From positions 33,502,151 to 33,566,150 of the forward strand of contig NC_054877.1 of NCBI RefSeq assembly GCF_018320785.1: 64,000 nucleotides of DNA, read 5' to 3'. Below are positions 23,641 to 35,700 of this stretch, in pieces (position 1 is the first letter of the stretch; each line of letters starts with the position of its first letter). The notes under the pieces are model-generated. The model was not told the DNA's origin. It did no database searches and saw only the letters and a list, made by a program, of their open reading frames with translations. A program made the translations under genes and the position numbers. Source of the stretch: Cheilinus undulatus (Eukaryota > Chordata > Actinopteri > Labriformes > Labridae).

Positions 23641-25216
23641 CGTTATCTGCCTTGTTTTGTTGCTTAGAAAAAAAATAACGACAAAAATCCACCAGGAGGG
23701 GCTAACGGTTGTCTTATCTCGACCTCGTTTTCATCAAACTCGACGAAGCAACCGTTTCCAACTGAGTGGTGTAACCTCCATAAAGCGTATCAATAGTTAG
23801 AAAATTACTAAGTAAGACTAAGAAAAGGCACAATTTACAAAAATAATGTGCTAAAAATGTGCCAATGCCTCCAGCCCCGCATGCGTGCCTCTCACCGTCT
23901 GACGGTTCATTGTGTCTGAGCTCCGAGAAGCCGGTCAAACCTACGCCCCCTGGTCCGGACTAAGGATGCTTTCAGGTCCTGTCGGTTAAATGGCTTTTAG
24001 CCCTAATTTGCTCTAATGTATGCTCACCATACAAATATGGATAACTGTGTCTACTGTTTCTACCTTAACGATGTGCGTGAACAAATCACTAACTGTTCTT
24101 ATGCTGATAAAAACCGCATTGGCAAACACAAACGAAAACCTTACTTTTCGCCTTTGTTTCGTTCAAGTGTTTTTTGAATTTCCCAAGCATCACAAGGAAA
24201 ATTTGTTTAATATAAAATCTAACACAATTTCTATAGCAAGCTATGCCAATACAACAATTTCACGCCATGAAATTTGGAGTGAAAGCTAGTTAACGTTTGA
24301 CCTTATTCAAAGATAATTATGATATACCATTTTCTCTGTGTACGTGAACGCAGCTTTAACCAGCAGCGCGCAGTGACTGACGTCGCAGCACGGGCGTGGA
24401 CCGCGGCGTCGGGTGCATCGTGGAAAGTAGGTGGCAGGCAGCTTGGGTAATGATGGGGGAAGGAGATGGGGATGAAAGGCGTGTGGGGTAAATTAGTCTG
24501 AGCACAGTCGGAGGCAGACAAATATGGCTGAGTAGTGTAGTGTAGAGCTTTTATGGGGAAATATGTAGGCTACTATCACAAAGAGCCACAAACCCCCCGA
24601 AAGCTCTACTTTCCAACTGTTTTATCCATTAGACATGGACACTAGATGTCTCTCTCCTCCTGCTACCTCCATTTACTGTTGTTGTTGTTCCTCAGAAAAG
24701 TTAATGAATCAACTTTTGATAGATTGAAGTCCACAGTGGTAGTTTGGCTTATTGATTATGGTCATACTGGCAGTAAAATTGTATGCAAAATGTTGCCTAA
24801 TTAACAACAATGAGTACACCTGGCGCTATTCTTTTGTACTGTATAATGTGTTTATGTTATTTATAATCCATGAATGTCAACCCACTATTCCATGGGTTTG
24901 ATATCTCAGCCTGGATCAGCCTCTAACTTTCCAAACTAGCTTTCCTCCCATCCTGTCTAATGTTTCTCCAAGTTAAAAGAGTCCAAGAAAACGTCATATT
25001 TTGTGAGGCCTACTGCTAAGTGATTGGCTTACTGACTGTTTGTAGCCCCAGCTCTGGAGGTATTTCCTGATTGGTTGCTCTGAGCTCTATGGGTCACTGT
25101 GGAAGCCCACGCACAAGCGTGGTCATTCAGTGGCCGTGAACACTGCTTGGTTTTCTTCTCGCTTACATGTGGGGAGGCTGTGGAGGCAGACAGACCTGCG
25201 GTGACTTGAGGTTGCT
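23641..25216. promoter_or_regulatory. Divergent promoter region between the KLF and LLTP genes
   Basis: The two genes are head to head, 1576 bp apart. A GC-rich patch at 24360-24425 carries a CRE-like TGACGTCG (24378-24385) and a KLF/GC-box GGGCGTGG (24392-24399). Another CTCF-like partial match is near 23943-23956. No TATA box is seen for either gene. Transcription starts cannot be placed from sequence alone. Confidence 0.4.
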
Positions 25217-26707
25217 ATGGCTATGAACTTGTTACTGCCCAGTTGTCATGTTACACTGATTTTTCTGCTACTACATGGTGAGTTTTATGGCTTTTGATTG
25301 GATTCTTACATCCTAATGTATCTGGTTTTCTGAGGAATCATACTGAAACTGCAATTGCTGTCTTAAGTGTTCAGTATGAATGATTGGTAAGTTTTCTTTA
25401 GATGTGCTTCTATGTTTTTAATCAGGATTTTAAGATATTTTATCTTACTTTCTATGCAGTTGGTGATTGCCTCCAGACGGAATCAAATCTCTGTGATTCA
25501 AGTTGTGCTGGTGAGAATGCAGTTTGTTGCTTATCTGATATAATCTAATAACAAATGCCTTGATAGAAAGTATTTTAAAGCTCTTGTAATGAGTGTTTAA
25601 AGGGTTATAAAACAGACTAGAATTAAAACTGATGTTTCTTTATGACCTTGACAGTGAATAAGATCATCAGCATATAGTTTTATCTCTGTATGGTTTTTTT
25701 TGTGTCCAAATTGCTGCCGCAGGGTAGGTGTCAGACAAAGTGATTCACTTAACATTTCAAAAAATGTATATATTTTTTACCGTTTAACACACCATAAATT
25801 CCCCATGAATAAAACTTTTGTCTCACAGGACACAAGTGACACAGGATGAGATTGACAAAGAATGCTTGATCCAGAGGGGTCCCCAGTATAATCACAACCA
25901 AAAATTCCTCACAGTAGCTTTAACTATTGATGACAAAAATGTTTATAGTGAAACCTCTCTTTTCTTTGTCTCTTATGATTGTTATTTAGGCTTCTCCAGC
26001 CCTGATTTGTCTTTTCAGAGAGGAGTGAGGTATACATACAGATACAGGACAACGATCACCACAACTCTTCATGGCTCTAGTGCAGGCAGGAATGGACTGG
26101 CTTTGGACTGTGTGGTTGATATTGACGTGATTTCAAAGTGTCACCTTATGATGCAGGTCAGCTTTCACAAAAAGTTTGCGTAAAAGTATGCATCCAGTTT
26201 GCCAAAAATGTGTAAATGCATGCTCATTCTTCTTGAACAGATCAGGAATCCTCAGATAAAGCGGCTGTCCCCTCAAAAGGAACACTCTGTGCAGAGACTG
26301 AAGAGCTTGAGGTAAAGAGAAATCATTTTTTTGTGTGTTTTTGAATGAATGAATGAATCCTCATCTGCTTAGCCATACATGTGGCTAAACTGCTCCTCCA
26401 TCTGCAGCATTCAAAGTATGAGTCCAGATCTTTAGGAATGCTACAACTGTTTTTCTTATGAATGTGATACTCTGTTCAGATGCCCCACTTGTCTGTGTTC
26501 CCGGGTCTCAGGGGGACTCATCTGGTGTTTTTATTTCCCAGGGATTCACTGGAGAGAGCGCGCCTCAAGTTCTCCCTCCAGGGGGGAAAGGTCACGGCCC
26601 TCTGTCTCCAGGAGGGGGAGCAGGTGTGGGCCCTCAACATCAAGAGGGCTCTACTGAGCATGCTCCAGACCTCCCGCTCCGCCTCTAAACAGGAATTACA
26701 AAAGGAG
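25217..26707 (+). CDS. LLTP exons 1-5: signal peptide and start of the LPD_N barrel
   Basis: Exons 25217-25277, 25460-25510, 26023-26156, 26241-26311 and 26542-26707 encode residues 1-161. Exon 1 is the hydrophobic signal peptide; exon 2 holds CLQTESNLCDSSCAG; exon 3 the barrel strand VRYTYRYRTTITTTLHG, matching KYTYNYEAES of apoB, and the cysteines of ALDCVVDIDVISKC. Exon 5 ends with EQVWALNIKRALLSML, matching apoB TYILNIKRGIISAL. Exon 3 needs the acceptor at 26021-26022 to keep phase with exon 2; the stronger-looking acceptor four bases upstream would shift the frame. Confidence 0.85.
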
Positions 26708-29700
26708 GTGAGGGTTGATGAGTTCTCTGTTGTTCTGAGTAATTTAGGCCCCCATGCAGCACGCTGAGGTCTTTTCAAAAGAAAACAAGTGCAACATGGT
26801 CCTCCCTAAGTCTAACAAATACCACCTTCACTTCTGCTACATAACCTTCAATAATGTGATCAAGCCAAATGTAGAGCTTTCACAGGGTGATTATCGGACT
26901 TTTCTCTAATGACTCTTACTTAGATGGATTTTTACGGGACGTGCACCAGCAGGTATGAGAGGCGAGGACCTTTGCTGTTAAAAAGCAGGGCGCTAAAAGA
27001 GTGCCACCAGTCCAGGCTGGCAAATTTCTGGCCTCATTCAGTACCTATGACTGAAGATACAGTAAGTTTGCTTTCTTTATCTGTGTTTAAATGAACTCAT
27101 AAGTTGCCAACACTGAGGATGTCCAAGCAATGTACTTCACTGGGAATTGTGGGAGTTTGGGTGTTTGTCTGATTTCAATTGTTTTAGACTACACATATTT
27201 AAATCACTTAAGGTTGAGTTAATGTATCAGTGAGTCAGTAATTTTCCTGTGGCTTACTAACAGCAAAACAGTTTTACTCACAATATTTTAGTTATGATTG
27301 TCTTAATTAATATATTGCAGTACTGTGAGTAAGAATCAATCAATAAATCAATGAATCAATCAATCTATCAATCAATAATTGTTTGTATGGCTCAAATTCA
27401 TAAACAAAGTTATCTCAAGGATCTTTACAAAGAGGGCAGGTCTATACTATACTCTGCTGTGGTCTACAATAGACCAGCGTTAATCATTAATATTATAATA
27501 AATGACTATACCCTGTAATAATCTTATCCCCAAAGAAGATGTGATGCATCCATATTCAAGTTTCTTAAAGCAGTCAAAGGTTATCATAGCACTACTTGTT
27601 GTAAAGTTTTGGCAAAGGAATAAACAATTTCACATGTACAAAAAAACTGCATAATGAAATGTTATTATTTGATTGTTAATACAAATGTATCGATATTTTC
27701 TTACACCTGCAGTTCTAGTAGTGTTTTATACTCAGTGATTTTTTTTCTCTGGTTTCTATACCTAAGTTAATGAAAAATTGTTGTTGAGAATGGAAAAAGG
27801 TGTAAGGATGTGGCTTAGGATTTCTGACCCACTGAATAGGGTCTGGATGTTTGGGGTCTGAATTCCACTGAAAGTCAAAGATGCACCTTCAAAACACACT
27901 TTTATGACTATAACTTTTGTCATGTTCTTAGGAATAACTGTTTTCCTGTTGTTTTTTGGTAGTCAGTGCAGTCCCAGCTGCACTGTCTTCAGCGGCATGG
28001 ATCCACAGTGATGGAAGAAGTCAACTGTACTGAAACTGTTTCCATGGCAACATGGTCCGGGACTACAGGGCTTGTAAAGACCCAAACGGTGTCCACGTTG
28101 CTCCTGCTCAGGGCCCAGCCAGGGACTCCTTCAGACACAGGTCAGGAACAAGAATTACAGTGCCTATAAAAAGTATTTACCCCCCCAATGTTTTACCCTT
28201 TTATTGATTTTATAAATCAACCATGGTCAATATGATTTTGCTTTTTTGTCACAAAAACAAAACAACAAAAAAACACTGTAATGTCAAAGTGAAAACAGAT
28301 TTGTACAAAGTAATGTCAGTTAAATAAAACTATGTAAGTTAAAAAAAGTGATTGCTTAAAATACTCCCTCCCTTCAAGTCAGTATTTAATGGAGGCACCT
28401 TTGGCTACAATCACAGCACTGAGTCTGTGTGGATAGGTCTCGATCAGGCTTGCACATGTGGACACTGCATTTTTACTTCATTCTTCTTTGCAAAACTCTA
28501 CAAGCTCTGTCAGGTTGCACAGAGATCAGGCGTTAACAGCCTTTTTCAAGTGCAGCCATGACTACTCTATGGGATTGAGGTCCGGGCTTCGACTCGTCCA
28601 CTCCAGAAAATTCATTTTACCTTCTACCTTGACAGGCCTTCCAGGGCAGGCTTCTGAGAAGCATCCCCCAGCATGATGCTGCCACCATCATACTTCACAG
28701 TGGGGATGGTGTGTTTGTGGGGATGTGCAGGGTGTCTGTAAAACATAGCGTCTCGTCTGATGCCCTAAAAGCACCATTTTGGTCTCATCAGAGCAAAGAA
28801 CTTTCTTCCACTTGACCATGGATCTCCCACATGCCTTCTGGCAAACTGTAGTCGAGATTTAATCTGAGTTTCTCCAACAGTGGCTTTCTCTTTGCCAGTC
28901 TCCCATAAAGCTGTGACTGGTGAGGAACCCAGGCAATATTTGTATGCCTTGTAAGCTTGTAACTCCTTCAGAGTAGTCATAGGTGTTTTGGTGGCCTCTT
29001 TCACTAGTCTCCTTACAGGGTCAATCAGTTTGTGACACATGTGAAATATTCCTTCCATTTCTTGATGACGGAATTAGCTGAATTCTTGGGGATGTTTAGT
29101 CCCTTCGATTTTTTTTGTATCCACCCCCTGACTTATACTTTTCTGTAACCTTTTCTCTGAGTTTCTTGGAGTGTTCTTTGTCGCTTGTGTTACATTACAT
29201 ATTTTTATTCATTTGACATTACTTTGAAGGAATCTGTTTTCACTTTGACATTAAGGAGGGTTTTTTAGTCAAAAATGCCAAATTACGTTTCATAGGCCCT
29301 GCATATTGAGAAACCATACTTTTTAAAATTCATGAATAATTATATTTTCTTTTATTTTAGATCCTTTAGGTCATGGTGTGCTCACTGATCTGCAGTTTGA
29401 GGATGAAGGGACTGCAAGGCCAGGAAAAACCAGAGCATCAGCACTGCAGCATGCTGGCCAAACTGTTAGGATGTTGTGTAGCCTCACATCAGATCCACAA
29501 CAGGTAGGCCTGAACAGGATTCAGGTTTGAACTATGTGACAAACATGTCTGTTTCTCTGATGAACCACTCTGGTGTAGCAGTGCTTTTCATCAATATGAA
29601 TCACTTTAAAGTAGCCTGACAGACCACAGCTAGCTTATTTTTGTTTGTAAGTTGTGGCTTAACTTTCTCTGAGACTTTCTTGTGTTTTGGCCAACGAGGT

Positions 29701-32700
29701 TAATGTTTCCTGCACACAGGTTGCCTATTTGGCAACCTTCATCACAGTCTGTTTACATGGGAGGTGTTTAGAAGAGGCTGTCAGAGCTGAAGCCAGGCAC
29801 ACTCTGAGGTTTAAAACTAGAGCTACCACAATACAAGGATGTTAAACTTCGACATAATCCACATCAGAAACATTATCAATACCTGTTTTGATACTGTAGT
29901 ACAAAAAATAGAAGTCCCAGGCACCCAGTATTGGTTAATCAAATATTCTGTTTTCATTTACCAGTAACAAAAATAACAGGCAAACATCCTACGCAGCATC
30001 TTAACTGAACAAAAACATTGGCCACTTTTTGGTACTAAAACATTTGTGATGGATTCATTCCTGGTATGGCATTCAAAATACTAAAGCAATTAAATTTTTG
30101 ACACACTTCTTAATTACTGCTATGGGATCAGGTGATTGAAAGTCACAGTTCTGTGGGTGCATTAACTCAAGTTAAGCAGGGGTAGTTTTGAAAATGCTGA
30201 TTAAAGTTTAATTTCTACAATATACAGTACATTTATGTGTTTGGATTTTAGGTGTCACAACAGTTCCTACACCTGGCTTTCCAGCTGAGAGATCTGACAC
30301 TTTCTCAACTAAAAACACTCTGGCAAGACGCTTCTTTCAAATGCCGCAACGACTGGTCAGTGCTTCCTCTGAGTTTTCTAATCAAATATTTTATGGCTTG
30401 TCTTTAGTTCACTATCTCTGCGTGACTGCTTCAATTACTAATTTCCACACTCAGTATTACGGTTAATAAAATATCTTGTGGTTAGCCACTGGTCAAATGG
30501 ATTAAAGCTGCACAAAATTTTATTAATGGATTATACTGATAAAGATACACAGCGTCTGGACAAACTGACAAGTAAACAAAGGACTGTCTGTGGGACTGTA
30601 GTCACCTTAATCAGAAACTACTCAGAGACATGTGGTAAATAACATTAAAAGCATGAGACTTGGTGCAGTGTTTGCCTACCGCATTTTTGTGGTAATCAAT
30701 AACTTCATTTCATTAAAAGACCAAACAAAACCTTTAAATCCAAGCAATGAAAGGAGAATAATCTTGTATAATCTACTCCTTTTCACAGGAATTTCATCAG
30801 AAAGTACATAGACACAAAAATTATTTGAAATGAAATAAACTAGCTGTTTGCAAATCAAAACAGCAACTCACATCCGACTATTAGTTCCTAATATTACTAC
30901 GTTACTTTGAAAATCCACATTAATCATAGTGGGCAACAACCTTTTTATCATAATTATATTTTGATAAATTGCTAAGCCACTATTAATTTAGCATTTCTGT
31001 TCTTTGCATTGCTAACTTGCTCAACTGTTGATGCAGAGGTAAGTTTTAAGAAAAATTTAGCCATTTTAAGAAAATGTATAGCTTTAGCACATTTGCAACA
31101 GCTAGTGGTTGTTAGCTAAAAACTCATAGCCTTTCTGTTTGGGTTATTAGAGAAAAAATATGCTTAGCCTTGAGAAAACGAAGACCCATAATAGCACCCT
31201 GTAAAACTAACTACAGTTTTCTGTCTTTACATCTTTAGCTGACTGTAGCTAACATCCTATAGACACTGTAGCTATGTGGTAACTGCTTACATTGACTGAC
31301 AAGTTAAGCTAATTTAAGCTTACCTTTAATGTATTCAATGTTTTAAAGGACACTTACAAAAATATACACATCCACTGTTGAATTAAGAAACCTTTTCATT
31401 AGTTTCTGACATGAGTTGCTAAGCTAAAGTAAGTTAGGCTAGCTTGGCCGATGCTGCCTTTACCTTCACTTTTTTTTTTAATAACTTCTTTAAGGCAATT
31501 TTTTAGGACTGTCAGGTTTGATCCCATAAATCCTGATTAGCTACAATACACAATTAGTACATTTTTTTTCAATCACAATTGATAGAATGCTTTATTTTTG
31601 ATTTCAACAAACGTGATTAAGCCACTGCAGCATCTCCCTGCAGCCACAGTCATGTAAAATAAGTCCACCACTGCATCTCAGTGGACATGTCAAAAATCCC
31701 CTTGCCCGTGTTTTTCAAACATTTACCTTTTTACATTTCACATATTTCTTTTCAGTACATAACAAGTTCCTTTTTCTGCAGTTAAGTTCGTATAAAAACC
31801 TTCAATCTACCTATAAAAGCAGGTCTATATTGAAACTGGAAGTCAGTCACTCTTAGTTGCAGACAGTAGAAAAATCCAAAATGAAACAAAAACAGTTTTA
31901 AATGCAACATAGTGGAATATTAGAATACAATAAAATGGGTGTGATTAATTGCCATTAACTACAGAAATCCTGAGATTAATCCCGATTAGAAATACACGAC
32001 ATGATAACGCTTCACCTGCATCTGTTTTCTTCTTCTACTTCTTTTTAAGAATAGACATTAGACAATTACAATCAAAATTTGACGGTTATTTTCAATCAGT
32101 ATTTATTAGTGTAACTTGTATTTTAGGTTAATATTTACATTGAATTAAAGAAAATGAACTTGAATGTCCTTTTTTAGAAATTAAAATCTAACTAGGTAGC
32201 TTGTTAGCTAACTAGTGGATGGTAATGTTAGGCAGCATGTTAGCTTCCTAACAGTACAATATCTGCCACTAATATGGCGTCCATTGAGTGTCCATCATTC
32301 CACACTTAATTCTTTGGTGGTTTTAGTGTGCAGGTTATACACTGCATTTGAGTATTCCCCTCAGTTTGAACTTTGTATTAGTATTTGGTACAGAAGTATG
32401 TGACTTTGGACACATTGTTAAATTTTGGTGATGGTTATTTATTGAACATCAGCGTAGACCACACTATGTGAAGGTCACACTGCAGAGGTGAACAGTGATG
32501 TTGATAAACTGTTTGGACAGGCAGCCCTTGCTGGATGCATTACCAGCCTGTGGGTCTGAAAACTGTATCCTGCTATTAACCGACTTAATGAGGAACAAAG
32601 AGCTGGAGGACGAGCAGGCTCAAGCGTTTCTCACCACCATAGCCCTCATCCCTCATCCATCACCACCGATCATCAACTCCATCAATGTAGGAACCTCTGG

Positions 32701-35700
32701 GTGACAATATTGATGTTTCAAATCTAATTTTAGTTTTTACAACAAAGATAAATCATTCATTTCAGTAATTTAATTCATCTAAAAAAGCTCAAAATTTTTA
32801 ATATTGATGTTTCAGCATGTACTATGTGTTAGGTCTTAATGCAGGTCTCGGAGCTGCAGTCTAAGGCGCTGTTATCAGGATCAGCTCTGATTTATCAGTT
32901 GTGCCAGAAGTCTCACACCTCCTGTAGTGAACTTCCAGAAGTACAGACCTTCATGCAAACCCTTAAAGAAATGTTGAAGGAGAACCCAGAGGGTGAACAA
33001 CACACTCAAGATAAGGTGCTTCAGTCACTTCACTTTGTAATTTACCCCAAACCAAATGAAACATATGCTACATTTGATTCGTTTTACAGAAAAATTTGCA
33101 ATTAACATGCATTTTGTCACCAACAGCTTTTTTATGTACTCAAATCAGTGGGAAATACTGGCATGAATGCTCCAGACCTCATTCCTCTGATAAACCGTAT
33201 CATGCTGAGCCGCTTAACTACACTGGAGCTGAGACTTGTTGCCATCCAGGCCTTCAGACGCTTTCCTTGTTCAGCTGATGTGAGTTAATTCTGCTGTTAG
33301 CCTTAGTCACAAATGAAATCACACAGATTATTTATGATATTATGACCACCCGTGCAATTAAGTGCAATTCAGTATAAATATAAGTGACATAAAAGTAGAA
33401 TTTATAGTACAACTGTTGTCATAATATGAGGATAAATGAAGGCAAAGGTTAGTATGTAGGAACTTATGAATAACCTACAGTGGGAAAAGATACTTAACAC
33501 AACACTGACCCATTATCTGTTTATTAAGTGTAAGCCAATATTCTGGCTAAAGGAAAGCCACTTTTGGATAAATATTAGTGTCCAAAGAAGAAGCAAACTT
33601 TGTAAATGAGATGCTAATTGGTTCATGATGATTTGAGGTGAAGACGAAGAGGTGATTGACAGTGGAGCATTAGTGACTGACAGCTCTTTTCCTTTCTACA
33701 GAGATCTTTGCTGTTGCAGCTGTATCACTCCTCCCAGGAGGATCCTGAGGTCAGAATCGCTGCATACCAGCAGCTCCTGCGTTGCCCTGATCAGAATCTG
33801 TTTGAAGTGGTGAAGATGACGCTGAGGAACGAGACCTCCAGCCAAGGTCTGATCAAACTGCTGTAGATATTTGTGGTGCCTCCCTTATCAGTATTATCAA
33901 TAATATGAAAATGTTAGAAAATTGACAACAGTGATGATCTATGTGGTCACTAATTCATATCTGCATTAAATAAAACTCTAATGGGAGTTATTTTTTAAGT
34001 GACTATGAGTGTTGAAGAAGCATGGTCCACGGTGTTTTCTTTAAAGCAAAAAATTTGCAACATTTACTTCATAAAATAAGAGTTTTAAAGTCAGTGTAGC
34101 AATATTATCTCATTCAAAAGAGAGAATAGTATCTACCCCATTTTTCTAGGGTGCCCTGGTTGCCTGTTCTCAGCACTATGTAACTCTGGTTCTCATGCAA
34201 GAATTGCATATTGCATCTGTAGCACTAGTTCACTCACCAACATTTAGCTAAAAGGAAGCCAGTTATCCCATCTGTACTGTTTGGTTCAGTGGAATAAAGT
34301 ACTTGCCTATGTATGTATGAATGTATATATCTGTCTGTTAAAGTTAAAAAAGAAACATAACAGGACTGTAAGGGTATAGGCTGAAGCCTGGTCTATTACG
34401 CCTACTCTTTTTACTTTATTTTGTCAGCTCCCTTTAAATTTATATAGATTTGTAAATAAAGTAAACAGAACTAAGTACATGCGCATTAAATATAGACCCT
34501 TTGCCTATCCAAAGTGCAGATATAATGGGGCATTCCCCAAAGCTACTGTACACTTTTAGGCTTCTTTTTTTCACCTTTAAAAATTTTCAGTAGAATGAGT
34601 CCAACTATATTGCCAAATGCTCTCTGTAATAATATTATTGTTTAAAAGCAAATGCATGATAAAAATAAACATTTGAAAACAATTTAATTGCTAAGCCATA
34701 CAAAAAAAACAACAAAAATAAGTGATGATAGTAAAGACAGTTGCAAAATATTGACACTTAACCTAAAAGACGTATATGGACAAGTCAACAGAGACAGAAA
34801 AGCAAAAAACAAAATGAACAAAAGAACATTAAAAACAAATAAACAGAAAAATGATATAACATAATAATAAAAAAGGAGGGGAAGATAAGTTATTAATTGT
34901 TTTAATTGTCTTTAGGGCGAAAAGAGAGTTGAGAATGGGCTTGTGGGTGTAAATTTTCATATATATGAATTTGTTGGTGAGTATTCATTTGAGTCTTATG
35001 TAATCAGCTTCATTTTTTCTCTGTTAAAGACACAATAATTTATTTTATGGGAATCACTAAAGGCCCGATTCGACATTATCGCGATTTTAAATATTTTGCA
35101 ACACAGTGAGTATTGTGATACCATATATTGCGATATATTGCTATCTATACCATTTTTTCAACTGTTTAGCTAATTTAGCAGTAGCCTTGGCTTCATGTTT
35201 GTCCTATTTCTGCAGTATTTTATTTTCATGTTGCATGTTTGGCAAACCGCATGTGACATATCCATCTCATTGATGCCCTGCTTGCATTCCTAATGTCCTT
35301 CCCCTGGTGCTGCCATGTTTGTTGTACTAACTTTGTCCTGCTCTATGACCGCCACCTCTGCTGACCTCACTGGACAAACAATTGTCCAAACAATTGATTT
35401 TATTTTTCCATTATCATAGACTTCAGTTCATATTAGCAATTAATTTGAAAAAATCGATACTTGGTGGACGAGACGATACAATATATCACCAGACAAAACA
35501 TCACGTTACTATGCTGTATCGATTTTTTCTCTCACCCCTACTAGCTGGATATTAATTTTTAATAATAATATTTGTTTGTTTGTTTTTTGAAAATTCAAAT
35601 ACTGTTTAACCCTGTCTTTTCCCTTGAAAAGCCCTTTGGGCTGCATGTCTTTTTCTATGAAACTTTTAAGAGTTAAATTGGGATTTATGACTGATTGACA

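Noticed and set aside
23052-23678. Plus-strand frames up to 118 codons
   Set aside because: Antisense shadows of KLF exon 1, whose minus frame encodes the first zinc finger.
26458-26778. Overlapping open frames on both strands
   Set aside because: Shadows of LLTP exon 5; only the frame used in 26542-26707 matches apoB and keeps phase.
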